Shown: one piece after another, positions 9,100 through 17,274 of the stretch
Position numbering within the stretch: the first letter of the stretch is position 1
Layout of the letters: every line of letters starts with the position of its first letter
Origin: Rhizobium sp. BK418
GTDB taxonomy: Bacteria > Pseudomonadota > Alphaproteobacteria > Rhizobiales > Rhizobiaceae
Length of the DNA: 64,000 nt
Direction of reading: 5' to 3'
Assembly (NCBI RefSeq): GCF_004341105.1
Contig: NZ_SLZK01000007.1
Span: forward strand, 310,001 to 374,000
Program-made: the position numbers and the translations under genes
Notes under the pieces: generated by a model
Told to the model about the DNA's origin: nothing
Databases searched by the model: none
What the model saw: the letters and a program-made list of their open reading frames with translations, nothing else

Positions 9100-9273
9100 A
9101 TGCTAAAATGGGCTTTGATATTCCTGGTAATTTCAATCGTCGCCGGCTTTTTCGGCTTCTCCGGCATCTCCGCGGCGACCGCGACGATCGCCCGCGTTCT
9201 CTTCGGCATATTCCTCGTCGTCTTCCTGATCTTCCTCATCCTGGCGCTGATGGCCGGACAGGCGATCTTCTAG
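9100..9273 (+). CDS. DUF1328 family small membrane protein
   Basis: A 57-residue protein (MLKWALIFLVISIVAGFFGF...) preceded by GGAAGGAAG. Two hydrophobic helices fill almost the whole chain, separated by a short SAATATIAR stretch, which is the DUF1328/YtjA pattern. Function is unknown in the family. In rhizobia such genes are commonly stress induced, and the GGAAC-type motifs upstream agree with that. Confidence 0.88.
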   Translation: MLKWALIFLVISIVAGFFGFSGISAATATIARVLFGIFLVVFLIFLILALMAGQAIF

Positions 9274-9330
9274 CCAGGGGCCGGCCAGGGGCGACGGGAC
9301 GACGGCGGTCATGGCTCGATGATGAAAGTG

Positions 9331-9774
9331 CTAGAGCACTGCCGTCAGCCAGGGGTGCATTCCCTTCAGCTGGCTTTTCACGAGATAGTCGATCGATATC
9401 GATCCTGCACCCGAAACCGCCAGTACGAACATGCCACCGGCGATTGCGAAGTCCTTCTCGAAGTGCAGCAACTCGTTCTGGCTCGCGAAATTGGTGTGAA
9501 ACAGTAAGGCGGTCGCGAGGCAGAATAGCCCCAGGGCCACCGCACCGAACCGGCTGAGAAAACCGGCGGCAATGGAAAGGCCGGCGCCGATCTGCAGGGC
9601 AATGACGCCAAATGCCACCAGTGCCGGCAGACCAAGCTTTTCGAACGTATCAAGCGTCACGGTGATAGTCGCGATGAGCGAAAACCCCTCATGCAGGAAG
9701 ATCAAGGACAGGAGAATCCTGCCCAGAAGAAGAATGAGGTCGGCCAGAGAAGGCCTGCTTGCAGCATTTTCCAT
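9331..9774 (-). CDS. DoxX family membrane protein
   Basis: About 147 residues and four helices. The start ...ENAASRPSLADLILLLGRILLS and the block FLHEGFSLIATI are DoxX-like. The ATG at 9774 sits 5 bases after GGAGG; a second ATG at 9777 and a GTG at 9786 are in frame. It is the last of three leftward genes (MBL, TPR, DoxX) that appear to share the ECF-type promoter at 11379-11407. DoxX proteins are linked to redox and thiol stress in some bacteria; no catalytic role can be read here. Confidence 0.87.
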   Translation of the reverse strand: MENAASRPSLADLILLLGRILLSLIFLHEGFSLIATITVTLDTFEKLGLPALVAFGVIALQIGAGLSIAAGFLSRFGAVALGLFCLATALLFHTNFASQNELLHFEKDFAIAGGMFVLAVSGAGSISIDYLVKSQLKGMHPWLTAVL

Positions 9775-9837
9775 CATAACCTCCACTATTCCGGAAGCAG
9801 GCGGCGAAACCGCCTGCTTCCGTCGTTGATGTGCAGG

Positions 9838-10311
9838 TCAATTGCCGCCCTTTGCGGCAATAACCTTCTCAAGGTCGTCAAGTTCCTCGCAGCCGACGGG
9901 GCAAAGCTGCTTCAGCATGGATACCTGCTCCTCGGCCTTCGCCATGTCGCCGGTCTCGACGTAGAGTTCACCCAGATATTCATGTGCCGCCTTGTGATCG
10001 GGCTGAAGCTCCAGCGCCTTGGTATAATATGTCAGCGACGTCCGGTAATCGCCTGTCTTGCGCAGCGTAAATCCCATCAGATTATAGACGTCCGCCTGCT
10101 GATTATCTTCGGCAATATCGCGAAGTTCGGCGAGCGCGCCGGCATAGTCCTTAGCGTCGATCTTGGCGCGCACCGAAGTGAGATCGGGGGCGTCAGTCGA
10201 TTCCATGTTGTCGACGGCAAAAGCCGGCAGAGCACTGATCGCTGTAAAGCCGGCGGACGCTGCGCAAAGGCCGATGAAAGTCAGAACGACATATTTCCTG
10301 ATCTTTACCAT
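9838..10311 (-). CDS. Secreted TPR-repeat protein
   Basis: 157 residues from the ATG at 10311, which follows AAAGGAGAT. A signal peptide (MVKIRKYVVLTFIGL, ending near AFA) is followed by about three TPR-like repeats (DYAGALAELRDIAE, DYRTSLTYYTKALELQP, AHEYLGELYVETGD), with a C-terminal CPVGC pair of cysteines. It lies 19 bp downstream of the MBL-fold gene. It probably acts as a periplasmic scaffold; partner unknown. Confidence 0.85.
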   Translation of the reverse strand: MVKIRKYVVLTFIGLCAASAGFTAISALPAFAVDNMESTDAPDLTSVRAKIDAKDYAGALAELRDIAEDNQQADVYNLMGFTLRKTGDYRTSLTYYTKALELQPDHKAAHEYLGELYVETGDMAKAEEQVSMLKQLCPVGCEELDDLEKVIAAKGGN

Positions 10312-10330
10312 GATATCTCCTTTCGGCCCG

Positions 10331-11305
10331 TCAGGCCTGGATTGTCGGGGTGAAGGCATAGGCATTTCCGTCCTTGACGAAGGTGCCTGAGCCGGGGAAC
10401 GGAAAATGCGAGCCGCAGATCGCGATATTGTCGGCAATGACGCGATCGATGAGACGGCGGCGCGTGTCGATGGCCATTGGTCCGTCCTGGTCGTAGCTGC
10501 CCTGCCAGTCGGGATGCGGGGCGAGCAGCGCCGGCACGTACATGATGTCGGCGGAAACGAGCAGCTGCTTGTTGCCGGAGCTGACGAGGTAGGTCGAATG
10601 GCCGGGTGTATGGCCAGGCGCTGAAAGAAGCGTCATGCCCGGCGCAACCTCTGCCTCGTCATTCACCAGTTTCCAATTCTTCCATTTCGGGAAGACGTCG
10701 GCGATACGCTTGCCAGCGGGCTTGCGGCCTTCGGCAAGCTTTTCGACGCGGCCGGGCTCCGTCCACCAGTTATATTCAACGGCGTTGACGATGAGCTCGG
10801 CGTTCGGGAAGACGGGATTGTTCGTTCCCTTTTCCATCAGGCCCCAGACATGGTCCGGATGGAAATGTGAGATCATGATCGTATCGATCTTCCTATAGTC
10901 GATACCGGCCGCCGCCATATTCGCCGGCAGATGGGTGGCATTTTCCTGCCACTGACCGACGCCGGAACCGGCATCCATCATGATCATGTGACTGCCGATC
11001 TTCAGGACGACCACCGTCAGCGGGATCGGCATGAATTCGGTCGTCAACCCGGCCTTGGAAAGCGCCTCCTTGGTGTCTTCGATCGAGGCGTTCTTGATGA
11101 AGGTCGGATCATGCGGCTTCTTCCAGATGCCGTCATAGATTGCCGTCACCTCGATATCGCCGACCTTGTATTTGTAGAAACCGACCGTCGGCTCCAGGGG
11201 TGTGGCCGCAAGTGCCGGCATGACGAATTCAAGTTTCGACGACAGGCCGAACGCGGCCGCTGCGGCAGCCGATCCAAGGACCGCGCGGCGTGACATGGTA
11301 AACAT
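10331..11305 (-). CDS. Tat-exported metallo-beta-lactamase-fold hydrolase
   Basis: 324 residues from the ATG at 11305 (AGAGGAGG upstream). The N-terminus carries a twin-arginine signal (SRRAVLG, residues 5-11, then an Ala-rich core). The zinc-site motif HFHPDH is at residues 147-152, with GHTPGHS further on. The overall pattern resembles periplasmic lactonase-like or quinoprotein-relay-like MBL proteins. First gene of the MBL-TPR-DoxX set and directly downstream of an ECF-type promoter that matches the one before the sigma gene, so it is a likely target of that sigma factor. Substrate unknown. Confidence 0.9.
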   Translation of the reverse strand: MFTMSRRAVLGSAAAAAAFGLSSKLEFVMPALAATPLEPTVGFYKYKVGDIEVTAIYDGIWKKPHDPTFIKNASIEDTKEALSKAGLTTEFMPIPLTVVVLKIGSHMIMMDAGSGVGQWQENATHLPANMAAAGIDYRKIDTIMISHFHPDHVWGLMEKGTNNPVFPNAELIVNAVEYNWWTEPGRVEKLAEGRKPAGKRIADVFPKWKNWKLVNDEAEVAPGMTLLSAPGHTPGHSTYLVSSGNKQLLVSADIMYVPALLAPHPDWQGSYDQDGPMAIDTRRRLIDRVIADNIAICGSHFPFPGSGTFVKDGNAYAFTPTIQA

Positions 11306-11378
11306 GAATATGCCTCCTCTTGTTGATGGCATTTCGATCGGCGAAGACCGCCACCATTCGGCTGCCCTCGCTGACGAA

Positions 11379-11407
11379 CTAGATCGACGGCAGCGCGCTG
11401 TTATTCC
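11379..11407 (-). promoter_or_regulatory. Candidate ECF promoter for the MBL-TPR-DoxX operon
   Basis: Read on the minus strand, this is GGAATAA-N13-TCGATCTAG. It differs by one base in the fixed positions from the element before the sigma gene (GGAATAA-N13-TCGGTCTAG), with an identical 13-base spacer length. GGAAT-type -35 elements are typical of ECF sigma factors. It would start transcription roughly 65-70 bases before the MBL start codon. Confidence 0.68.
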
Positions 11408-11506
11408 CGGCTCGAACAAAATTTTTGACAAATCATTGGAAACACGTTCGTATTTCCGCTCGACGCGGCTTTCGCTCTGCTGAACGCAAATAAATCGGCG
11501 CGATTT

Positions 11507-11535
11507 GGAATAAAATCACACGCCAATCGGTCTAG
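11507..11535 (+). promoter_or_regulatory. Candidate autoregulated ECF promoter for the sigma gene
   Basis: GGAATAA (11507-11513), 13 bases, then TCGGTCTAG (11527-11535). It is the divergent partner of the element at 11379-11407. The expected start of transcription near 11541 leaves about 60 bases before the ATG at 11600, which is one reason for preferring that start over the ATG at 11552. Confidence 0.68.
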
Positions 11536-11599
11536 ACTGCAGGGACCGCAGATGACCGCGGGTCTCACGTCCAAATCGGCTGCTGTTGAGGCAGGGAGG

Positions 11600-12352
11600 A
11601 TGATGACAAACGCTCAGATCGCCTATCCCGTCGGGTCCAGCGGCTGCATGCTGCTGCTCACCCGGCAAATGTCGAAGACCCGCATTCGAACATCAGCGCT
11701 GGCGACGTTTTTCGCCGGCGCCCTGCGACTGCTTCACCTTTCGGTCTCAGAGAAATCCGTTAGCGAGCAGGTCGCTTCGACGGCAGATGCGTCGGCACAG
11801 CATGAGTTCATGCTGCGCTTTCAGCACGTGATTGTTCCGCATCTGGACGCAGCCTTTAATTTCGCCCGTTTCCTCAGTCGCGATAGCGACGCCGCTCAGG
11901 ATATCGTCCAGGAGGCATTCCTGCGTGCCTATCGCAATTTTGAAGCCTATCGTGGCGGCGATCCGCGTGCCTGGCTCTTTGCCATCGTCAGGAACTGCTG
12001 CCACGTCTGGCGCCAGCAGGATCGTCGCAAGGCACATTTCGAGCGGCATCTGGACGATAGCGGCAGCTCCGATCCCGATGAGGATGAAGGCTTTCAGATC
12101 GCCTCGGAGGAGGATTCTCCGGAGACCGCGCTGATCCGGCTGAGCGAGCAGCAGCGTGTGCGTGCCACGATCAGCAGGCTTCCGGAAACGATGCGGGAGA
12201 TCCTCGTCCTGCGGGAACTCGAAGATCTCTCTTATCGACAGATCGCCGAAATCATCGACGCGCCGATCGGCACTGTCATGTCGCGTCTTGCGAGGGCCCG
12301 GCGTGAATTTGGCGAAGCCTGGGAAGCAGGCAACAGGAGCGAGACAGCGTGA
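11600..12352 (+). CDS. ECF-type RNA polymerase sigma factor
   Basis: A sigma-70 family protein with region 2 (LSRDSDAAQDIVQEAFLRAY, RAWLFAIVRNCC) and region 4 (LPETMREILVLRELEDLSYR, GTVMSRLARARR). Region 1 and most of region 3 are absent, as in ECF sigmas. The start is uncertain: ATG 11552, ATG-ATG at 11600/11603 (touching GGGAGG) and ATG 11669 are all in frame, and the 60-80 residues before region 2 are longer than usual. Its stop codon overlaps the anti-sigma start, and the same promoter motif lies before it and before the divergent MBL gene. This is a self-contained stress-sensing module; the inducer is unknown. Confidence 0.9.
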   Translation: MMTNAQIAYPVGSSGCMLLLTRQMSKTRIRTSALATFFAGALRLLHLSVSEKSVSEQVASTADASAQHEFMLRFQHVIVPHLDAAFNFARFLSRDSDAAQDIVQEAFLRAYRNFEAYRGGDPRAWLFAIVRNCCHVWRQQDRRKAHFERHLDDSGSSDPDEDEGFQIASEEDSPETALIRLSEQQRVRATISRLPETMREILVLRELEDLSYRQIAEIIDAPIGTVMSRLARARREFGEAWEAGNRSETA

Positions 12353-13152
12353 TGAGTGAAGCCCATCAGAAAGCCTGTCCTGAATGGCGCATCATGCTGC
12401 ACGGTTTTATCGACGGTGAACTTGATTCCGTCCACGCATCGCAGTTCGAGAATCATCTCGCGACCTGCGAAAATTGCCGGGCGGAGTTGGAAAGGGTTGG
12501 CGCAGTGAGGAAGATCATCGATCAGGATGGCGTTCGCTGGAGACCGCCGGAGGCGCTGCGGTCACAGGTTCTCTCCCTGCTGTCTTTCGAACAAACGGCA
12601 ACCATCGCCGGCCGGCCACCGCAACATCAGCCGCCTTTCTGGCGCCGTGCTTTCGACTTCGTCCGGCAGTGGAGCTTCGTACCGTCCCTGGCGGTGCTGG
12701 CGGCGAGCGGCTTCCTGTTCGTCAATGCTCCGTCGCAGACCCTGATTCTGCAGAATGAAATCATGGCAAGCCATGTCCGCTCCATGATGGCAGATCACCT
12801 GACCGACGTGCTGACCTCAGATCAGCATACCGTAAAGCCCTGGTTCAACGGCAAGATCGATTTTTCGCCGCCCGTCGGCGATCTCACCAAGGATGGCTTC
12901 CCGCTGGTCGGTGGCCGCGTCGATTATATCGGCGGCCGCGCCGTTGCCGCCCTTGTCTACCGACGCCACGGCCACATCATCAACCTGTTCATCTGGCCCG
13001 CCGCATCCAGCGCCCAGACGACAACCGAACACGACGGTTACAACATGGTGCAATGGTCGGATGGGGGACTGATGTTCTGGGCGATTTCGGATGTCGCCTC
13101 GGGCGATCTCGCCCAATTCGAGAGCGTCTTCCGGTCTACGGTAAGGCTCTAA
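12352..13152 (+). CDS. Zinc-finger anti-sigma factor (membrane-anchored)
   Basis: 266 residues; TGATG overlap with the sigma gene (a GTG at 12349 is the alternative start). The N-terminus has the ZAS zinc motif H35-x3-C39-x2-C42 (HLATCENC) that holds ECF sigma factors. A single hydrophobic segment at about 108-125 puts the C-terminal half (about 140 residues, no domain I recognise) in the periplasm as the likely sensor. Position, overlap and motif together make the anti-sigma role secure. Confidence 0.92.
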   Translation: MSEAHQKACPEWRIMLHGFIDGELDSVHASQFENHLATCENCRAELERVGAVRKIIDQDGVRWRPPEALRSQVLSLLSFEQTATIAGRPPQHQPPFWRRAFDFVRQWSFVPSLAVLAASGFLFVNAPSQTLILQNEIMASHVRSMMADHLTDVLTSDQHTVKPWFNGKIDFSPPVGDLTKDGFPLVGGRVDYIGGRAVAALVYRRHGHIINLFIWPAASSAQTTTEHDGYNMVQWSDGGLMFWAISDVASGDLAQFESVFRSTVRL

Positions 13153-13817
13153 AGCAGGCTTGCCCCGACATTGATGGCCAGTGCCAGTATAGTGGTGTTG
13201 AACAGGAACGACAGCAGCGCGTGCAGCAAGGTAAACTTGCGCATCGTCGTGGAGGTCACCGCGACATCGGCGGTCTGAGCCGCGACACCGATCGTGAATG
13301 AGAAGTAGAGGAAGTCCCAATAAGCGGGCTCTTCGATACCATCAGGGAATTTGAGCCCTTCGTACTTATCCGGGCCGCCGTAGAAATAATGGGCATAGTG
13401 GATCGTGAAAAGCGTGTGCAGAAAAATCCAGGAGATTAAGATGGTCAGGATCGCCGCAGCCGCCCGCCAGAGCGCGATATTGGCGGGTGCATCCTTGATC
13501 GAATGAAGCTCGATGCCGATGCCGGCAATGCTTGCGAGGGCCGCAGCAATCGACAGGAAGAGCAGGAAATTATCGGAAAAATCGAGATCTTCGGATCGCT
13601 TCTTGATGCTCTCAACGGTCGCCCGCAGCATCTTGCGCAAGCTGAGCGCAATGAAAATGAGCGCCGCCGCATTCCAGCCGAACAGGATATTGCTGGCGCT
13701 GGCGTCCCGCGAGGTCAGGAGCAGAAAGAGGATGAAACCGCCTGCGGCCGCTATGATGAAACTCGCATGCTTATGGGCAAGCGAGACGAGAGAATTTCCG
13801 TCATCCTCGTCAGCCAC
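13149..13817 (-). CDS. DUF1345 family membrane protein
   Basis: 222 residues with about five helices. The block YWDFLYFSFTIGVAAQTADVAVTS near residue 170 is the family's most conserved stretch and resembles an ion-channel pore helix. The stop overlaps the anti-sigma stop by four bases (convergent). Function is uncharacterised. Confidence 0.88.
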   Translation of the reverse strand: MADEDDGNSLVSLAHKHASFIIAAAGGFILFLLLTSRDASASNILFGWNAAALIFIALSLRKMLRATVESIKKRSEDLDFSDNFLLFLSIAAALASIAGIGIELHSIKDAPANIALWRAAAAILTILISWIFLHTLFTIHYAHYFYGGPDKYEGLKFPDGIEEPAYWDFLYFSFTIGVAAQTADVAVTSTTMRKFTLLHALLSFLFNTTILALAINVGASLL

Positions 13818-13855
13818 CGTTTTCCCTCCATTTCTATGCCTTTGATATCAACACG

Positions 13856-13889
13856 AAAAAGGCGCGGATGCCAGCGGCACCGCGCCTTT
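13856..13889 (-). terminator. Rho-independent terminator of the transaldolase gene
   Basis: Stem GGCGCGG/CCGCGCC with a 12-base loop, flanked by AAA and TTT pairs; read leftwards it ends in a run of five T. It lies 26 bases after the transaldolase stop and before the DUF1345 start. Confidence 0.82.
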
Positions 13890-13914
13890 CATAAAATAGC
13901 GGCTGGCCCGACTC

Positions 13915-14880
13915 CTAGGCGGCAGCGAGCTGCAGTTCCTTGCGGACCTGGCTGCGCAGCGTGCCGAGATCCTTCGCGAATGCGCGGATGCCTTCAGCGA
14001 GCTTTTCGGTAGCCATCGCATCCTCGTTCATCATCCAGCGGAAGGTCTTTTCGTCGACCGCGATCTTCGGAGCCGGCTTGACGGTTTCCGGCGAAAGTTT
14101 GCGCTCCAGCTTGCCTCGGTCGTTCGACAACTCGTCGAGCAGGTTCGGAGCAATGGTCAGGCGATCGCAACCGGCCAGCGCTTCGATTTCGCCGGTATTG
14201 CGGAAGGAGGCGCCCATGACGACGGTCTTGATGTCGTTGGCCTTGTAGTAATTGTAGATGTCGCGAACCGACAGAACGCCCGGATCTTCCTCGGCGGTGA
14301 AGTCCTTGCCGGTCGACTTCTTGTACCAATCGAGGATACGGCCGACGAAAGGCGAGATCAGGAACACGCCGGCGTCAGCACAGGCAACTGCCTGGGCCTT
14401 GGAGAAAAGCAATGTCAGATTGCAGTCGATGCCTTCCTTCTGCAGGATTTCGGCGGCGCGAATGCCTTCCCACGTGGAAGCGAGCTTAATGAGGATGCGA
14501 TCCCTCTCGATGCCACGCTCCTTATAGGCGGCGATGATGCTGCGTGCCTTGTTGAGCGAAGCTTCCATGTCGAAGGAAAGATCGGCGTCGACTTCCGTCG
14601 AAACGCGGCCGGGAACGAGCTTTACGAGTGCCGCGCCAACGGAGATCGCAAGGCGATCGGCAACGGCTGCAGCCGCAGCATCGGCATCACCGCCGAGCTT
14701 CTTGCCCCAAGCGATCGCTTCCTTCATATCGTCCGCGAACATCTCGGTGCCAAGCGCCTTGAGAACGATGGAGGGATTGGTCGTGCAATCGACCGGCTTC
14801 AGGCGAGCGACAGCCTGAATATCGCCAGTGTCGGCGACCACGGTTGTAATCTCGCGGAGTTGGTCAAGCTTGGATGTCAT
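13915..14880 (-). CDS. tal: Transaldolase
   Basis: 321 residues of TalB-type length. It transfers a dihydroxyacetone unit between sedoheptulose-7-P and erythrose-4-P (pentose phosphate pathway, cytoplasm). The Schiff-base lysine is K132 in ILIKLASTWEG; CTTNPSIVLKA near the N-terminus and SPFVGRILDWYKK are further family blocks. The ATG at 14880 is chosen over an in-frame TTG two codons upstream. It is monocistronic, with its own terminator, and divergent from a SorC regulator. Confidence 0.96.
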   Translation of the reverse strand: MTSKLDQLREITTVVADTGDIQAVARLKPVDCTTNPSIVLKALGTEMFADDMKEAIAWGKKLGGDADAAAAAVADRLAISVGAALVKLVPGRVSTEVDADLSFDMEASLNKARSIIAAYKERGIERDRILIKLASTWEGIRAAEILQKEGIDCNLTLLFSKAQAVACADAGVFLISPFVGRILDWYKKSTGKDFTAEEDPGVLSVRDIYNYYKANDIKTVVMGASFRNTGEIEALAGCDRLTIAPNLLDELSNDRGKLERKLSPETVKPAPKIAVDEKTFRWMMNEDAMATEKLAEGIRAFAKDLGTLRSQVRKELQLAAA

Positions 14881-15326
14881 GGTCAAAATCCTTTGTGAAC
14901 TTGGGCTGCGGACCGGCGCGAGTTCCGCCCGGCGAAGATGTGATCTAAGGACAGCTGGTTTGCATGCTGCAGGCGAAAAGACGCTTGCCCGTCACGGATG
15001 AGTCATAAACGTGAGAGGCATTGGCGGTGTTCCCAAGGGCTTCGTCCCAGGCTCTGGAAAACAACAGGTGCATCGCAGGCGATACCGCCTGCGGCTGAAG
15101 GGCCGGTCGTGACTTTCCGCATGCCCGCACATTGTCCTCCTCGGACGGACAAGAACGACGTTGTCGGTTATGACTATCGCCGCTGTCGCAACGAAAAGTC
15201 AAGGACATTTGTGTATTTCAATTGACATAAGTGTCACACCCGGCATTATCGCGGGAACAATGCCGATAGCGCAACCTTATGCTATCAACGACAAAGATCT
15301 AGGGCGGAATCGGCGCGGGAGGAGAT
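14881..15326. other. 446-bp divergent intergenic region between tal and the SorC gene
   Basis: No convincing gene is seen. The left part should hold the tal promoter. GCAGGCGATACCGCCTGC at about 15077-15094 is an inverted repeat with 7-base arms (GCAGGCG/CGCCTGC). The right part holds the promoter-operator described separately at 15222-15265. Confidence 0.55.
15222..15265 (+). promoter_or_regulatory. SorC-gene promoter with two overlapping inverted repeats
   Basis: TTGACA (15222-15227), a 17-base spacer and ATTATC (15245-15250) form a plausible sigma-70 promoter. TGACA-TAAG-TGTCA (15223-15236) overlaps the -35 and CGGCATT-N11-AATGCCG (15241-15265) overlaps the -10. Two dyads on one promoter fit autorepression by the adjacent SorC protein. 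The distance to the GTG start is about 60 bases. Confidence 0.5.
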
Positions 15327-16310
15327 GTGGTCAAGCTGAAACGCGGCACGCACACTGCCTATTCCGAAGCCTCGTCGCTCAGGCTCAAGGCTGCATGGCT
15401 CTACTATAACGAAGGCCTGACCCAGAAAGATGTCGCCGAGCAACTCGGCATCAGCCGCACCACCGTTATCCGGCTGCTCGACGAGGCGATGAAACGCAGC
15501 GAAGTGCAGATCTGGATCAACGATTCGATCGGCGATTGTGTCGAATTATCGGTCAAGCTCGAAAGAGCTTACGGTCTCGACGAAGCGATCGTCGTTCCGG
15601 AGCCCGCCAATTGCGATGCGAACTCGCTGGCAAAGAATGTCGGTCTGGCGCTTGGTCAGTTCCTGTCGGAGGCAATACCGGACGATTACACGATCGGTGT
15701 CGGCTGGGGCCGCACCATGACGGCTTCGCTGGCAAGCTTCCGCCCACCGCGCCGCGATAATTGCAAGGTCGTCTCCCTGCTCGGCGGCGTCGTCGCCGTC
15801 CACCAGACGAACCCGATCGACTACACCTGGCGGCTGGCAAACCAGCTGGGCGCCGAATGCTACATGTTTCTCGCGCCGCTGCTCGTCGATTCGACTGAGA
15901 CCAAACGCAATCTTATCGAAAAATGCGGGCTGGACACGATCTACAGGCTAGCCGAAAATCTTGATCTTGCAATCGTCAGCTGCGGCGATATAGGCCCCCA
16001 TTCGACCTCACTGTCCGAAGGCTGGATTTCGAAGGCGGAGTTGCAGCAGTTGATCGACGCCGGCTGCGTCTGCGACACCATGTTCAACTTCCTGGACAGG
16101 GACGGTAACTCAGTCGACCACTCGATCAATCAGCGGGTGATGTCGGTGGACCTCGATACGCTGAAGAAGGCAAAACACATCGTGCTCTCCTCGGGCGGCG
16201 CACATCGCGCTGTCGCGATCCGGGCAACGATCAAGCGTGTCGGCTGCAACACGCTGATCACCGACGAGAGCGCGGCAAAAGCACTGCTGGAACTCGCCGA
16301 AGCCGCCTGA
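15327..16310 (+). CDS. SorC/DeoR-type sugar-binding transcriptional regulator
   Basis: 327 residues from a GTG with GGAGGAG upstream. The N-terminal HTH (about 15-55: ASSLRLKAAWLYYNEGLTQ, DVAEQLGISRTTVIRLLDEA) is followed by the SorC sugar-phosphate-binding domain, which resembles phosphosugar isomerases (GVGWGRTMTA, VVSLLGGVVAVH). It is divergent from transaldolase, so pentose or polyol phosphates are likely effectors; this is inference. A second SorC protein occurs at 28670-29623. Confidence 0.92.
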   Translation: MVKLKRGTHTAYSEASSLRLKAAWLYYNEGLTQKDVAEQLGISRTTVIRLLDEAMKRSEVQIWINDSIGDCVELSVKLERAYGLDEAIVVPEPANCDANSLAKNVGLALGQFLSEAIPDDYTIGVGWGRTMTASLASFRPPRRDNCKVVSLLGGVVAVHQTNPIDYTWRLANQLGAECYMFLAPLLVDSTETKRNLIEKCGLDTIYRLAENLDLAIVSCGDIGPHSTSLSEGWISKAELQQLIDAGCVCDTMFNFLDRDGNSVDHSINQRVMSVDLDTLKKAKHIVLSSGGAHRAVAIRATIKRVGCNTLITDESAAKALLELAEAA

Positions 16311-16332
16311 ACGGCTTCGTCTGTCACATCGG

Positions 16333-17205
16333 TCAGGCGTGCGCCGCTTCCCAGCCGAGCATCGCCCGTTTGCGGGTCAGGCCCCAGTGGTACCCGGTCA
16401 GCGCTCCGTTTTTGCCGAGCGCACGGTGGCAAGGCACGACGAAGGAAATCGGGTTGGCACCGACAGCCGCACCGACCGCGCGCATCGCAGTCGGCCGGCC
16501 GATATCCTTGGCGATATCGCTATAGGTCACAGCCTTGCCGAACGGGATTTTCAACAGGCTCTGCCAGACACTGACCTGGAAATCCGTACCGATCAGCACG
16601 ACGCGTAGCGGCTGATCCGACGTCCACCGGCCAGGTTGGAAGATACGTTCCGCATAAGGCGCCGTCGCTTGGGCGTCCTCGATATAATCCGCATTCGGCC
16701 AGCGGCAGGTCATGTCTTCAAAGCAAGCCTTTTCATCGCCGGTATCGCTGAAGGCAAGACCTGCAAGACCGCGTTCCGTGACCATGACGAGTGCCGTCCC
16801 GAAAGGACAGATGTGAAATCCGTAGCGGATCGTCAGACCGCCGCCCTTCGCCTTCCATTCGCCCGGCGACATCGCCTCATGCGTGACGAACAGGTCATGC
16901 AGACGGCTCGGCCCCGACAGGCCGACCTCGATGGAGGTTTCGAGCAGCGGCATCTCTTCCTTGCGCAAAAGCCGCTTGGCGTGGTCGAGCGTCACGGCCT
17001 GCAGGAACGCTTTGGGTGACAGGCCAGCCCAACGGGTAAAGGTCTTCTGGAGTTGCGTCGGCGACTGATGCATCCGCGCAGCAATCGCTTCCAATGACGG
17101 CTGGTCGCGATATTCTTCGCTGATGAGTTCGATGACCTGACGGACGATGTCGTAATCCGGACCATCAGGAGTGATATCTGTTTCGAGCTTCGCGATCATG
17201 TTCAT
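16333..17205 (-). CDS. AraC-HTH / methylguanine-DNA methyltransferase fusion (Ada-like)
   Basis: 290 residues with AAGGAG before the ATG. An AraC-type HTH occupies about residues 20-105 (LEAIAARMHQSPTQLQKTF). The methyltransferase domain follows, with the active cysteine C259 in VVPCHRALG and AVGAAVGANP before it. The protein repairs O6-alkylguanine by irreversible transfer to that cysteine. The N-terminal zinc domain of E. coli Ada, which senses methyl-phosphotriesters, is absent, so it cannot be switched on in the E. coli manner. Confidence 0.93.
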   Translation of the reverse strand: MNMIAKLETDITPDGPDYDIVRQVIELISEEYRDQPSLEAIAARMHQSPTQLQKTFTRWAGLSPKAFLQAVTLDHAKRLLRKEEMPLLETSIEVGLSGPSRLHDLFVTHEAMSPGEWKAKGGGLTIRYGFHICPFGTALVMVTERGLAGLAFSDTGDEKACFEDMTCRWPNADYIEDAQATAPYAERIFQPGRWTSDQPLRVVLIGTDFQVSVWQSLLKIPFGKAVTYSDIAKDIGRPTAMRAVGAAVGANPISFVVPCHRALGKNGALTGYHWGLTRKRAMLGWEAAHA

Positions 17206-17274
17206 CGTCTTTCTCCTTTACAAAGGAGATAATCAACGGCGGGCAGCCAAACCACCCGTTTCTTGCGTGATTTC

